From: Salinicola peritrichatus
GTDB taxonomy: Bacteria > Pseudomonadota > Gammaproteobacteria > Pseudomonadales > Halomonadaceae
Direction of reading: 5' to 3'
Assembly (NCBI RefSeq): GCF_003206715.1
Contig: NZ_PZJU01000041.1
Location: forward strand, 37,012-76,812
DNA: 39,801 bases
The notes under the pieces are model-generated. The model worked only from the letters and a program-made list of their open reading frames with translations, was not told the DNA's origin and did no database searches. The translations under genes were made by a program, and so were the position numbers. Positions 26,620-35,127 of the stretch are shown here, in pieces. Numbering within the stretch: the stretch's first letter is position 1; each line of letters begins with the position of its first letter.

Positions 26620-26788
26620 GTCACGGGCGGCGACCTGAACGAAGGCGCGCTGGACCGGCTTGGCGCCGAGGCGCCAGTTATCGGGTCGCTGCGGCCACAG
26701 CATCCAGCAGGCATCATGGGGAGAACTCCGCCGGCATGCGAAAACCCAACCGGGCAGGAGGAACGTCCTGAGAAACGAGATCGGTCAT
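26620..26788 (-). pseudogene. aguA: Decayed N-terminal fragment of agmatine deiminase
   Basis: Reading the minus strand from ATG 26788 gives MTDLVSQ...GFRMPAEFSP. A one-base shift then gives HDACWMLWPQRPDNWRLGAK and PVQRAFVQVA, ending near 26620. This matches the N-terminus of agmatine deiminases, which carry MPAEWAP then WMVWPERPDNWRLGGKPAQ. About 55 of roughly 365 residues remain, and the join at TTCTCCCCATGATG (near 26730) has lost one base. No active-site region survives. The fragment lies in the 332-bp gap between the extensin-like and PEBP genes, which otherwise holds no gene. It is probably a relic of a deleted polyamine gene. It is recognised by eye from the family motif. Confidence 0.72.
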
Positions 26789-26912
26789 GACAAACGCCTG
26801 CGGGAACCCTAAGGTTATCGGTGAATTCCGATGGCGACTGTAGCACTACCCGCTACGCTTTCGCAGCGACCAGCGCTCGCCCATCGCATTGATCCACGAC
26901 AAGGAGAGAGCC

Positions 26913-27536
26913 ATGCGTTTCACCGTCAACGGTATCGAGGAAGGTCAGCCGATTCCCGCCAAGTTCGCCTTTGCGGTGCCCGACCCCGAACAGCACATGC
27001 GCTTCAGCGACAACCGCAACCCGGAACTGCGCTGGCTCGATGCGCCGCAGGGCACCCGGAGCTTCGTGGTGCTGGTAATGGACCCGGATGTGCCGGGGGT
27101 GGCCGATGACGTCAACCAGGAGGGCAAGACGCTCGCTGCCGATCTGCCGCGCGTCGACTTCTATCATTGGGTGCTGATCGACATTCCGGCGGACGTCCGC
27201 CTGGTCGAGGAGGGCGAAGCGGCCGACGGCGTGGTGCCCAGGGGCAAGACGCCGGGCAAGACGGCCAAGGGGATCGAAGGGATCAACGGCTACACCGGGT
27301 TCATGGCCGGCGACCCGGACATGGCTGGCACCTATGGTGGCTACGACGGCCCCTGCCCGCCCTGGAACGACGAGGTCGTCCATCGCTATACCTTCAGCCT
27401 CTTTGCGCTGGATGTTCCCTCGCTGGGCCTGGAAGGCGAATTCACCGGCGAGCAGGTGCGTGAAGCCATGGCCGGCCATATACTCGCCGAATCCCATGTC
27501 ACCGGCACCTACACGCTCAATCCCGATCTGCGCTGA
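26913..27536 (+). CDS. YbhB/YbcL-type PEBP (Raf-kinase-inhibitor-like) protein
   Basis: This is a 207-residue cytoplasmic protein of the phosphatidylethanolamine-binding family. Diagnostic segments are NPELRWLDAPQGTRSFVVLVMDPDVPG, VDFYHWVLIDIPA, GINGYTGFM, GGYDGPCPPWNDEVVHRYTFSLFAL and a C-terminal GHILAESHVTGTYTL, covering the anion-binding pocket (Asp-Pro-Asp, His, Gly-x-Cys/Gly-Pro-x-Pro-Pro). ATG 26913 has AAGGAGAG seven bases upstream. It is slightly longer than E. coli YbhB because of a polar insert around residue 70. The molecular role of bacterial members is unclear. It stands alone between the aguA relic and a dispersed repeat. Confidence 0.88.
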   Translation: MRFTVNGIEEGQPIPAKFAFAVPDPEQHMRFSDNRNPELRWLDAPQGTRSFVVLVMDPDVPGVADDVNQEGKTLAADLPRVDFYHWVLIDIPADVRLVEEGEAADGVVPRGKTPGKTAKGIEGINGYTGFMAGDPDMAGTYGGYDGPCPPWNDEVVHRYTFSLFALDVPSLGLEGEFTGEQVREAMAGHILAESHVTGTYTLNPDLR

Positions 27537-27576
27537 GCGCCGGTACACGATCTGCCATGTGCCGGCCAAACATCAT

Positions 27577-27650
27577 CGGAGCTGTGCGGAGACAACAGCC
27601 GGAGGCTGGCCCATAGGGCGAGCGACGCGAGCCAAACGCATTCGGGATGC
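27577..27650 (+). repeat. 74-bp dispersed repeat, copy 1
   Basis: This segment matches 37479-37552 in the same orientation at 63 of 74 positions without gaps. It contains a small hairpin (CAGCC-GGA-GGCTG, 27596-27608) and the conserved string GGAGACAACAGCC. It lies 45 bases before the glucose dehydrogenase start. The two copies flank unrelated genes and do not encode a protein, so this is likely one member of a genome-wide intergenic repeat family. Confidence 0.75.
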
Positions 27651-27694
27651 CGTTGTCAGGAAACCGGCGACCATCGAGGGAGCGAGGGGGAGTT

Positions 27695-30172
27695 ATGAAT
27701 AGGAGTGTGACCCCATCCCGACGGGTCGCCGCCTGGATTCTGGGTGTCGTCATGCTGCTGATCGGCCTGACCCTGGCCCTGGGCGGTGGTTGGCTGATCG
27801 TGCTGGGCGGCAGCTGGTACTACCTGATCGCCGGTGTCGGCGTGATGCTGAGTGGTTGGCTACTGATCAGGCATCATCCCGCGGCCTTGCTGCTGTACGC
27901 CGTCGTCCTGCTGGGCACGCTGCTGTGGGCGCTGTGGGAGGTCGGGCTGGACTGGTGGCAGTTGGTGCCGCGAGTGGCGCTCCCCTGTGTGCTGGGCGTC
28001 CTGCTGCTGTTGCCGTGGTGGCGCAAACCGGTGGCGTCGCGGCTCGGCAGCGGTGCGCTGGTGGCCGCCGTGGGGCTGGCGATCGTGGTGGCGGTCATGA
28101 CCCAGTTCCGGGATCCGCAGGCCCTCGAGGGTCAGCTCGATAGCGAGCGCCGCGCCCAGGTGATCGACGGCGCGCAAGTGGCCGGTGACGATTGGCCCGC
28201 CTACGGCGGCACTAACGCCGGGACGCATTACTCGTCGCTCGATCAGATCACGCCGGATAACGTCGGCCAGCTCGAGGAAGTCTGGCGCATCCGGACCGGT
28301 GACACTCCGACCCCCACATCGCCGCCGGAGATCACCAACGAGAACACGCCGCTCAAGGTCGGCGACAACCTCTATCTCTGTACCTCTCACAGCCGTGCGA
28401 TCGCTGTGTCGCCGGAGACCGGCGAGGTCAAGTGGCGCTTCGACCCCGAACTCGACGAGATGGGCGCCGACGACTTTTCCGGCTGGGCCCATATGACCTG
28501 TCGTGGCTTGGCCTATTACGACGTTTCGGATTACGCCGACGATGGTGGCGGCAGCGGTTCGCTGACCGATGCCATCACGCCGGACGCCGCCGGCGATGAC
28601 GCTGATGAGGCGGCCAACGGTGTTCGGGTCACGCCGATAGCGCCGCCGATCAGCCAGACCGACGTGTTGTGTCCGCGCCGGCTGTTCCTGCCCACCGCCG
28701 ATGCGAGGCTGATCGCCTTGAACGCCGAGACCGGCGAACGCTGCCCCGGCTTCGGCATGAATGGCGAAGTCGACCTGACCCGCAACATCGGCGATTTCGC
28801 GCCAGGTGGTTACTACTCCACCTCGCCGCCGGTGGTGACCGAGAATCTGGTCATCATCGGTGGGCATGTCACCGACAATAGCTCCACCGACGAACCTTCC
28901 GGGGTGGTTCGCGCCTACGACGTGCGCAGCGGTGAGCTGGTGTGGAACTGGGATAGCGGTAATCCGGACGAGACCGAGCCGCTTGGGGCCAACGAGACCT
29001 ATACCCGCAATTCACCCAACGTCTGGGCGCCGCTGAGCGTCGACGAGAATCTCGGCCTGGTCTACCTGCCGACGGGCAATGCCACGCCCGATCAGTACGG
29101 TGCCAATCGCAGCGAGAACGACGAGACCTTCGGCGCCGGGTTGGTGGCGCTGGATATCGCCAGCGGTGAGGTGCGCTGGCACTATCAATTCGTCCATCAC
29201 GACCTGTGGGACATGGACACGCCGGCCCAGCCGGTCCTGCTCGACATGCAGACGCAAAACGGCATGGTTCCGGCGGTGATCCAGCCGACCAAGCAGGGGA
29301 GTCTCTACGTACTCAATCGCACGACCGGCGAGCCCATCCTGCCGATCGAGGAGGTGCCGGCGCCGAGTGGCGCCGCCGAAGGCGACTGGACGGCCGAAAC
29401 CCAGCCGCGCTCGGCCCTGAATCTGCTGCCGTCACCGCTGACCGGGCGCGATATGTGGGGCGCGTCTCCGATCGACCAGCTGTTCTGTCGGATTCAGTTC
29501 CACTCGCTCAATTATCAGGGACAGTACACGCCGCCATCGATCGAGGGCAGTATCGTCTATCCCGGCAACGTCGGCGTCTTCAACTGGAGCGGCATCGCCG
29601 TCGACCCCGCGCGCCAGGCGATCTTCACCAGCCCCAACTATCTGGCCTTCGTCTCGCGCCTCGTCCCGAGGGGAGAAGTCGAAGGGCAGCAGGGCTCGGC
29701 CAGCGAGCAAGGGTTGCAACCCAATGTCGGGGCATCCTATGCGGTCGAGCTCGCTCCGCTGCTGTCGATGCTGGGACTGCCGTGCCAGGCGCCCTCCTGG
29801 GGCAACGTCGCCGGCATCGATCTGAACAGCCAGAAGATGGTGTGGCAGCACCGTAACGGCACCACCCGCGACAGCATGCCGTTCGACCTGCCGATCCCGC
29901 TGCGAGTCGGCGTCCCGGCGCTGGGCGGCCCCATCACCACCGCTGGCGGCGTCAGCTTTCTCAGCGGCACGTTGGATCAATACCTGCGTGCCTACGACCT
30001 GACCACCGGGGAGGAGCTGTGGAAGGCGCGCCTTCCCGCCGGCGGTCAGGCCACGCCGATGACCTATGCCGGCAGCGACGGTCGTCAATACATCGTCGTC
30101 ACTGCCGGTGGACACGGCACCTTCGGCACCCGGATGGGCGACTACGTGATCGCCTATGCACTGCCGCAATAG
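27695..30172 (+). CDS. gcd: Membrane-bound PQQ-dependent glucose dehydrogenase
   Basis: This 825-residue quinoprotein oxidises D-glucose to gluconolactone in the periplasm and passes electrons to ubiquinone. Five N-terminal membrane helices (about 10-145) anchor it. The periplasmic eight-bladed propeller starts at about 165 with DDWPAYGGTNAGTHYSSLDQIT. Typical Gcd segments include LYLCTSHSRAIAVSPETG, NETYTRNSPNVWAPLSVDE, HYQFVHHDLWDMDTPAQPV, the terminal GGPITTAGGVSFLSG and ATPMTYAGSDGRQYIVVTAGGH. ATG 27695 has GAGGGGGAG upstream. Length is close to E. coli Gcd (796). PQQ biosynthesis genes are not in the window. A dispersed repeat lies directly upstream and a terminator follows. Confidence 0.93.
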   Translation: MNRSVTPSRRVAAWILGVVMLLIGLTLALGGGWLIVLGGSWYYLIAGVGVMLSGWLLIRHHPAALLLYAVVLLGTLLWALWEVGLDWWQLVPRVALPCVLGVLLLLPWWRKPVASRLGSGALVAAVGLAIVVAVMTQFRDPQALEGQLDSERRAQVIDGAQVAGDDWPAYGGTNAGTHYSSLDQITPDNVGQLEEVWRIRTGDTPTPTSPPEITNENTPLKVGDNLYLCTSHSRAIAVSPETGEVKWRFDPELDEMGADDFSGWAHMTCRGLAYYDVSDYADDGGGSGSLTDAITPDAAGDDADEAANGVRVTPIAPPISQTDVLCPRRLFLPTADARLIALNAETGERCPGFGMNGEVDLTRNIGDFAPGGYYSTSPPVVTENLVIIGGHVTDNSSTDEPSGVVRAYDVRSGELVWNWDSGNPDETEPLGANETYTRNSPNVWAPLSVDENLGLVYLPTGNATPDQYGANRSENDETFGAGLVALDIASGEVRWHYQFVHHDLWDMDTPAQPVLLDMQTQNGMVPAVIQPTKQGSLYVLNRTTGEPILPIEEVPAPSGAAEGDWTAETQPRSALNLLPSPLTGRDMWGASPIDQLFCRIQFHSLNYQGQYTPPSIEGSIVYPGNVGVFNWSGIAVDPARQAIFTSPNYLAFVSRLVPRGEVEGQQGSASEQGLQPNVGASYAVELAPLLSMLGLPCQAPSWGNVAGIDLNSQKMVWQHRNGTTRDSMPFDLPIPLRVGVPALGGPITTAGGVSFLSGTLDQYLRAYDLTTGEELWKARLPAGGQATPMTYAGSDGRQYIVVTAGGHGTFGTRMGDYVIAYALPQ

Positions 30173-30188
30173 CGCATCGCGTTCAATG

Positions 30189-30220
30189 ACGCCACCTGTT
30201 ACCGGGCACGTGGCGTTTTT
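30189..30220 (+). terminator. Rho-independent terminator after gcd
   Basis: ACGCCAC (30189-30195) pairs with GTGGCGT (30210-30216) around a 14-nt loop and runs into TTTTT (30216-30220), 17 bases after the gcd stop. Confidence 0.8.
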
Positions 30221-30339
30221 GTGCGTATTCGCTGCGAGATTGCGGCGTAGGCTGGCACGCTGGTTGCCATGGCGTCAGGCGCGAAACCGTATGATCGATT
30301 TCATCAAGGGATAGTGACGGGGATTCAGGGAGAGAAGCG

Positions 30340-30876
30340 ATGGTTATCGGACGGCTGCGCCTCGGCGCGTTGATGTTGCTGACCATGCTGGTGCTGGCGG
30401 GCTGCGAAAGCCTGTCGACGGGAGCGTTCCGGATGCCGGATATTTTCGGTACCTCCAGCGACGAAAACGTGGTCAAGCGCAAGATACCGTTCCCGGCCGA
30501 GGAGTATGCCAGGCTCGAAAAGCATGGCACCGCGGCGATCCAGGGGCGCCTGACCTACACCACGCCGCAAGGCGAGACCCTCGTCGGCGCCGACGAGACC
30601 ATCTCCGTCGCCCCGGCGACCCGCTACGCCGCCGAAGCCGCCGATGTCGCGCTTTCCGGGCGCAGGATCGAGCCCGCCGATCCGCGCGCGCGGGAATATA
30701 CCCACTACGCCAAGACCGACAGCGACGGTTATTTCGTTGTCCGGGGCATTCCCGCCGGCGTGTTCTATGTCGCCGGCAGTGTGTTGTTGCCGGGTGGGGA
30801 ATCGCGCAGTCCGATCATCATTCGCCAGATCGAAATCGGCGATGGCCAGACGCGGGAAGTGGATTTGAGCCGATGA
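30340..30876 (+). CDS. Small lipoprotein with carboxypeptidase-regulatory-like fold
   Basis: This 178-residue predicted lipoprotein has a basic n-region, hydrophobic core and lipobox LVLAGC (Cys about 22). The mature part from about residue 60 (AAIQGRLTYTTPQGETLVGADETISVAPATRYA) and the closing TDSDGYFVVRGIPAGVFYVAGSV resemble the beta-sandwich repeats seen in carboxypeptidase-regulatory/transthyretin-like domains. ATG 30340 has GGGAGAGAAG six bases upstream. Its stop lies four bases from the end of the convergent Nudix gene. No specific function is recognised. The residue after the lipid Cys is Glu, so outer-membrane sorting is more likely than inner-membrane retention. Confidence 0.72.
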   Translation: MVIGRLRLGALMLLTMLVLAGCESLSTGAFRMPDIFGTSSDENVVKRKIPFPAEEYARLEKHGTAAIQGRLTYTTPQGETLVGADETISVAPATRYAAEAADVALSGRRIEPADPRAREYTHYAKTDSDGYFVVRGIPAGVFYVAGSVLLPGGESRSPIIIRQIEIGDGQTREVDLSR

Positions 30877-30880
30877 GCGA

Positions 30881-31315
30881 TCAGATACTGGCCAAACGTT
30901 CCCGAACTTTCGGCAGCACCTTGCTGCGTAGCAGCGGAGCCAGCGGTAATGTCACGGCTTCGTCGCAGTCGACCCAGCGGATCTCTTCGATTTCGGCATG
31001 TGCGCGGGCCTGGCCCTGGATCGTGGTCCAGAACAGATGGGCATGGACCCGGTGATCGGCTTCGTTGGCGGCCACCGCCGTGGCCTCTCCGATCAGCTCG
31101 GCGTCCGTCGCCTGGACGCCCAACTCCTCGCGGACTTCCCGTCGCAGGGCCTGCTCCGGTGTCTCGCCGACGTCGATCTTGCCGCCGGCTAGCATGAACC
31201 AGCGGCTGCCGCGTTTGCGCACCAGGAGCAGCCGCCGACGTTCATCGACGATAACGGCGGCGGCGATGTCGAGAACGAACGGGTCATGCGCGGTCCGGGT
31301 GTCGGCGGTCATCAT
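30881..31315 (-). CDS. Nudix hydrolase
   Basis: This 144-residue Nudix-fold pyrophosphohydrolase has a complete Nudix box, GKIDVGETPEQALRREVREELGV, in the form Gx5Ex7REUxEExGU at about residues 45-67, which provides the Mg2+-binding glutamates. Before it lies AAAVIVDERRRLLLVRKRGS-type sequence and after it the usual VHAHLFW strand and an EEIRWVD helix cap. Substrate specificity (nucleoside diphosphate derivative, oxidised dNTP or other) cannot be inferred. Two adjacent ATGs (31315 and 31312) could start it, with AAGGG upstream. It diverges from the RstA-like regulator gene. Confidence 0.85.
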   Translation of the reverse strand: MMTADTRTAHDPFVLDIAAAVIVDERRRLLLVRKRGSRWFMLAGGKIDVGETPEQALRREVREELGVQATDAELIGEATAVAANEADHRVHAHLFWTTIQGQARAHAEIEEIRWVDCDEAVTLPLAPLLRSKVLPKVRERLASI

Positions 31316-31580
31316 TATGCCCTTGTCCCTGATTTCGGCTCATCATTTCGGCGTACAGTGACTTTCCATTTCACGATACTGGATTACAAGCGGAACAATT
31401 CGGGTATGATGCGGTTCTATCCGCTACATTTAGCAGTTGAACGTAGCATCCGGTATCGTTTCTTAGGGTTTCGTTGCGGCGTGGGTCGGGATGGCCCACC
31501 GTATGACGTTCAGCGATGCCGACAAGCGTCACATAATAAACGAAGCGGTGGTATGCAGGGTTTCGAGGCCAACCAAAGGG

Positions 31581-32300
31581 ATGGAAGACAGCTTGGACAG
31601 CACTGCACATCAAGATCGCGTATTGATCATCGAAGATGACGAGCGACTGGCGCATCTGACACGCGAGTATCTGGAAGCCAATGGTTTTCAGGTCGGACTC
31701 GAACACGATGGCGCTCACGGGGTGGAAAGAATCGTCGAGGAACAGCCGGACATGGTGATCCTCGACCTGATGCTGCCCGGCGAGGATGGTTTGTCGATCT
31801 GTCGCCGCGCACGTCCGCATTATGCCGGTCCCATCCTGATGCTGACTGCGCGTACCGACGACATGGACCAGGTTCTGGGGCTGGAGATGGGCGCCGACGA
31901 CTACGTGCCCAAGCCGGTCCAGCCGCGGGTTCTGCTCGCCCGCATGCGGGCGCTGATGCGCCGCGCCGACAGCCTGGTCTCCTCCAGCGGGGCGACGCGG
32001 CTCACCTTCGACAATCTGGTGATCGACAGCGCCACGCGCGAAGCCTGGCTCGACGAAGAGCGTATCGACCTCACCAGCGCGGAGTTCGATCTGCTCTGGC
32101 TGCTGGCCGACAACGCCGGCCGCGTCCTGACGCGCGAGGAGATCTTCTCGCAGTTGCGCGGCATCAAGTACGACGGCCAGGACCGCTCCATCGACGTGCG
32201 CGTCTCGCGCATTCGCCCCAAGATCGGTGATGACCCCAATCATCCCCATCGCATCAAGACCGTGCGCAGCAAGGGGTATCTGTTCGTGAGGGACAGTTGA
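31581..32300 (+). CDS. rstA: OmpR-family response regulator, RstA-like
   Basis: This 239-residue response regulator has receiver Asp62 (MVILDLMLPGEDG), the MLTARTDD segment and a Lys in VPKPVQPRVLL. The DNA-binding domain ends LRGIKYDGQDRSIDVRVSRI then IKTVRSKGYLF, which is strikingly like E. coli RstA (LRGVSYDGLDRSVDVAISRL). Start choice is uncertain: ATG 31581 directly abuts AAAGGG, TTG 31593 has GGAAGA at good distance, and an ATG at 31491 would add unlikely sequence. It is followed by the RstB-like kinase gene after a 67-bp gap with a hairpin. In enterics RstAB is linked to PhoPQ; here its regulon is unknown. Confidence 0.86.
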   Translation: MEDSLDSTAHQDRVLIIEDDERLAHLTREYLEANGFQVGLEHDGAHGVERIVEEQPDMVILDLMLPGEDGLSICRRARPHYAGPILMLTARTDDMDQVLGLEMGADDYVPKPVQPRVLLARMRALMRRADSLVSSSGATRLTFDNLVIDSATREAWLDEERIDLTSAEFDLLWLLADNAGRVLTREEIFSQLRGIKYDGQDRSIDVRVSRIRPKIGDDPNHPHRIKTVRSKGYLFVRDS

Positions 32301-32306
32301 GAGAGG

Positions 32307-32331
32307 GCGGCGATCGCGGTCGCCGTCTTTC
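32307..32331 (+). other. Hairpin between rstA- and rstB-like genes
   Basis: GGCGGCGA pairs with TCGCCGTC (one G-U pair) around a six-base loop, followed by TTTCCC. It looks like a weak attenuator that could lower kinase expression relative to the regulator. Confidence 0.4.
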
Positions 32332-32367
32332 CCTTCGACTCACCCCACACTTCCCGCGAGAGTAGTG

Positions 32368-34002
32368 ATGCGGCGATCCTTTACCGACAGCACCTTCCTG
32401 CGCTTCTACCTGGCGCTACTGGCCGCGCTGGTCATCACCTTCGGTCTGGCACTGTTCGGCTTTCTCCTGGTCGACAAGGTGCGCCAGGAGCACTATCGCG
32501 AGAGTCTGGTCAGCGGGCCCCTGGCGCTGCTGGCCGACCTGGTCTCGCGACAGCCGATGGAACAACGCGACGAGTGGCTGGCCTCCATGGCCTCGACGCT
32601 GGGAATGCCGCTGGGACTGTTCCCGCTCGACGAGTTGTCGCTGGACTACTTCGCCCGCGCGCGGCTGCAGGAAAACCGTCCTGTCATCGAGTCGACCGAG
32701 GATGGCTGGCGCTCGCTCTACCAGCTGCCGCACTCCGATTGGGTGCTGGCGGCACGCATCAATAGTCTCAACGAAATGCAGTTGCGCGGCATCACCGAAG
32801 TGCTGCGTAGCTGGCTGAGCGGTGAGTCGGACGAGGTCCAGGCCAAGCGTCTGCGTCGCGTCGAGCGACAGTTCCAGGTACCGGTCGGGCTCTATACCAC
32901 GCCACCCACCGACGTCGATCCCATCCAGGCGACGCGTCTCGACGCCGGCGAGGTGGTGGTGCGGCTGGAAACCGGCCTGAGCGCGCTGTACATCCATGCC
33001 CGTGTCGGCCCCGACCGCTGGTTGCGTATCGGCCCGTTGCCCAGCTTCGAAGCGATGCCGCTGTCGCTGGCACTGGCACTGCTGATCATGGTGTTGATCA
33101 CCCTGGCCGGGGCGATCTATCTGATCGTGTGGAGCGTCGAAGACCGGGTCGGACGGCTGGAGCGGGCGGCGACGCGAATTGCCGCCGGCCATCTCAGCTC
33201 GCGGGTTCGTGTCGACGGCAACGACTTCCTTGGCCGGTTGGGAATGGCGCTCAACGGCATGGCGGCCCAGGTGCAGTCGCTGCTGCGTAGTCAGCAGGAG
33301 ATGATTCGCGCGGTTTCCCACGAATTGCGCACGCCGGTGGCGCGAATCCGTTTCGCGGTGCAGATGCTGGAGGATCTGAGTCGCGACGACAGTGCACGCC
33401 GTCAGCTAGAGGGAATCGACGAGGACATTGCCGAGCTCGACCGCCTGATCGACGAGATCCTGACCTACGCCAAGCTCGACAGCGAGAATGCCCAGGGCGT
33501 CAGCCTGAAGACCGAGAGTCTCGAGTGCCGCGCGCTGGCCTGGCGGGTAGTGGAGACCCTGAGTCCGCTGCACGCTCACCTGACTCTCAGCGTGACCGAG
33601 GGCGAAGAACTCGAGGTCGAGGCGGAGCCGCGTTACTTGCAGCGGGCGCTGCAGAACCTCGTCGCCAATGCCTGTCGCCATGCCGAGAGCCAGGTCAGCG
33701 TCAGTGTGCTGCGCGAACCGCGGGCAGTACGCTTCGATGTCGAGGACGATGGTCCGGGGGTGCCGGAGAAGGACCGCATCACCATCTTCAAGCCGTTCGC
33801 CCGACTCGACGACAGCCGCACGCGCCGCTCCGGGGGGTATGGTCTGGGGCTGTCGATCGTGCAGAAGATCATGGCCTGGCACGGCGGCAACGTGGTCGTC
33901 GATCGCAGCGAGCGTCTCGGCGGTGCTCGCTTCAGCCTGCTGCTGCCGTTGTATGGACGCGAGGCCATTCATCCGCTGACCTTCAATGAACAGAACGCCT
34001 GA
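32368..34002 (+). CDS. rstB: Sensor histidine kinase, RstB-like
   Basis: This 544-residue inner-membrane kinase pairs with the RstA-like regulator. The order is TM1 (about 12-35), a periplasmic region of about 195 residues, TM2 (about 232-254), HAMP (about 255-308), a phosphoacceptor domain with His318 in AVSHELRTPVARIRFAV, and HATPase motifs NLVANACRHA, DDGPGVP, FKPFARLDDSRTRRSGGYGLGLSIV. This last string is typical of RstB/EnvZ-type kinases. ATG 32368 is chosen; GTG 32365 is one codon earlier. It is longer than E. coli RstB (433) because of a larger sensor region. The signal is unknown. A terminator hairpin follows eight bases downstream. Confidence 0.87.
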   Translation: MRRSFTDSTFLRFYLALLAALVITFGLALFGFLLVDKVRQEHYRESLVSGPLALLADLVSRQPMEQRDEWLASMASTLGMPLGLFPLDELSLDYFARARLQENRPVIESTEDGWRSLYQLPHSDWVLAARINSLNEMQLRGITEVLRSWLSGESDEVQAKRLRRVERQFQVPVGLYTTPPTDVDPIQATRLDAGEVVVRLETGLSALYIHARVGPDRWLRIGPLPSFEAMPLSLALALLIMVLITLAGAIYLIVWSVEDRVGRLERAATRIAAGHLSSRVRVDGNDFLGRLGMALNGMAAQVQSLLRSQQEMIRAVSHELRTPVARIRFAVQMLEDLSRDDSARRQLEGIDEDIAELDRLIDEILTYAKLDSENAQGVSLKTESLECRALAWRVVETLSPLHAHLTLSVTEGEELEVEAEPRYLQRALQNLVANACRHAESQVSVSVLREPRAVRFDVEDDGPGVPEKDRITIFKPFARLDDSRTRRSGGYGLGLSIVQKIMAWHGGNVVVDRSERLGGARFSLLLPLYGREAIHPLTFNEQNA

Positions 34003-34009
34003 CCGTCGA

Positions 34010-34041
34010 GACGCAGGCTCAATACGAATACCGCCTGCGTC
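34010..34041. terminator. Terminator between convergent rstB-like and metR-like genes
   Basis: A perfect 9-bp stem GACGCAGGC (34010-34018) with GCCTGCGTC (34033-34041) and a 14-nt loop lies eight bases after the kinase stop. ACTTTTC follows at about 34046-34052. It may serve both converging genes. Confidence 0.6.
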
Positions 34042-34074
34042 CGGCGACTTTTCGCGCAGCCTCCAACCTTCCCG

Positions 34075-35001
34075 TCAATCCGCTGCGCCGGCCGGCTTGA
34101 TGCCGCTCAACACCGCGAAAGAGGTATCCCGCGCGGTGCGGATGAAATCCTCCATCCACGGCAGTTCCCGGCTCTCCTCCCGGATGGCGGCGTAGAGCGT
34201 GCTCCATACGCCATCCTTGCCCAGCGGCAGCGCCTTGACGTAGTCACGCTCCAGATACTCCGTCAGCGCCCAGTTGGGCAGGGCGCAAACGCCGCGTCCG
34301 CTGGCCACCAGCTGCATCATCATCACCGTCAACTCGGCGCTGCGAATCTCCTTGGGCTGGACGCCGGCCGGGTCGAGGAACTGGGTGAACACGTCCAGCC
34401 GCGAGTGATCGATCGGATAGACGATCAGCGTCTCCGCGGCGAGGTCGGCGGGCTCGACCCAGGCCTTGCCCACCAGGGGATGCTGCTTGGCCACCGCCAA
34501 CAGGCCCTCGTAGCGGAACAGCGGGGCATAGTGGACGCCGGGCAGCGGCTGTGGATTGTCGGTGATCACCAGGTCGAGGGCTTCCCGGGTCAGCCCGGGC
34601 AGCAGGTCGAAGTTCTGGCCGCTGGGGATATCGACCTCGACCTCCGGCCAGTGATCGCGGAAGTGATCGATGGTCGGCATCAGCCACTGGAAGCAGCTAT
34701 GGCACTCGATCGCCATGTGCAGGCGGCCTTGCTCGTGGCCCGCGAGCCGTGCCAGATCCCGTTCGGCGAGCCGTAGCTGCGGCAGGACCTGTTCGGCAAG
34801 CGCCAGCAGGCGTTCGCCCGCGCGGGTGAACGCGACCGGCCGGGTCTTGCGGGCGAACAGCGGCATGCCCAGACGCGACTCGAGATCCTTGATCTGATGC
34901 GACAGCGCCGACTGGGTCAGATGCACGCGCTCCGCGGCCTCGACCAGCGAGCCGGTGTCACGCAGAGCGATCAGCGTGCGGAGGTGGCGAAGTTCGAGCA
35001 T
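34075..35001 (-). CDS. metR: MetR-like LysR-family activator
   Basis: This 308-residue LysR-type regulator has an N-terminal winged helix (LELRHLRTLIALRDTGSLVEAA, then LTQSALSHQIKDLE) and a PBP-like effector domain. AIECHSCFQWLMPTIDHF, SGQNFDLLPGL and ETLIVYPIDHSRLDVF closely match E. coli MetR (AIECHSCIQWLTPAL; ETLLIYPVQRSRLDVW), which senses homocysteine. ATG 35001 is the family-standard start; an upstream ATG at 35019 would add six residues. It diverges from metE with a perfect MetR box between them. It should activate metE when homocysteine accumulates, while repressing itself. Confidence 0.92.
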   Translation of the reverse strand: MLELRHLRTLIALRDTGSLVEAAERVHLTQSALSHQIKDLESRLGMPLFARKTRPVAFTRAGERLLALAEQVLPQLRLAERDLARLAGHEQGRLHMAIECHSCFQWLMPTIDHFRDHWPEVEVDIPSGQNFDLLPGLTREALDLVITDNPQPLPGVHYAPLFRYEGLLAVAKQHPLVGKAWVEPADLAAETLIVYPIDHSRLDVFTQFLDPAGVQPKEIRSAELTVMMMQLVASGRGVCALPNWALTEYLERDYVKALPLGKDGVWSTLYAAIREESRELPWMEDFIRTARDTSFAVLSGIKPAGAAD

Positions 35002-35005
35002 GCTA

Positions 35006-35018
35006 TGAATATTTTTCA
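35006..35018. promoter_or_regulatory. MetR-binding site
   Basis: TGAATATTTTTCA is an exact match to the published MetR consensus TGAA-N5-TTCA. It overlaps the 5' end of metR and lies about 110 bases upstream of metE, the usual arrangement for homocysteine-dependent metE activation and metR autorepression. No room or sequence for a cobalamin or SAM riboswitch was seen in the 126-bp gap. Confidence 0.8.
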
Positions 35019-35127
35019 CGTCGATGATTAGGTAAACGCGTTTGATTCAGGATGCGCTGCCAAGCGAGACTGCGTGCCAAACGAATTCATCCCTGATTCT
35101 ACCCGTTAACGCTTAGAGACCCTACTC

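Noticed and set aside
26461-26846. Two overlapping minus-strand open frames as intact hypothetical genes
   Set aside because: They are two reading frames of one frameshifted agmatine deiminase relic, running into sequence antisense to the extensin-like gene. The pseudogene explanation fits both.
31491-31580. N-terminal extension of the RstA-like regulator from ATG 31491
   Set aside because: The extra 30 residues are unlike any receiver-domain N-terminus and would cross the promoter region. Starts at 31581 or 31593 fit the family length.
35002-35127. Cobalamin or SAM riboswitch upstream of metE
   Set aside because: The gap is only 126 bp and lacks conserved riboswitch elements. A perfect MetR box explains the regulation instead.
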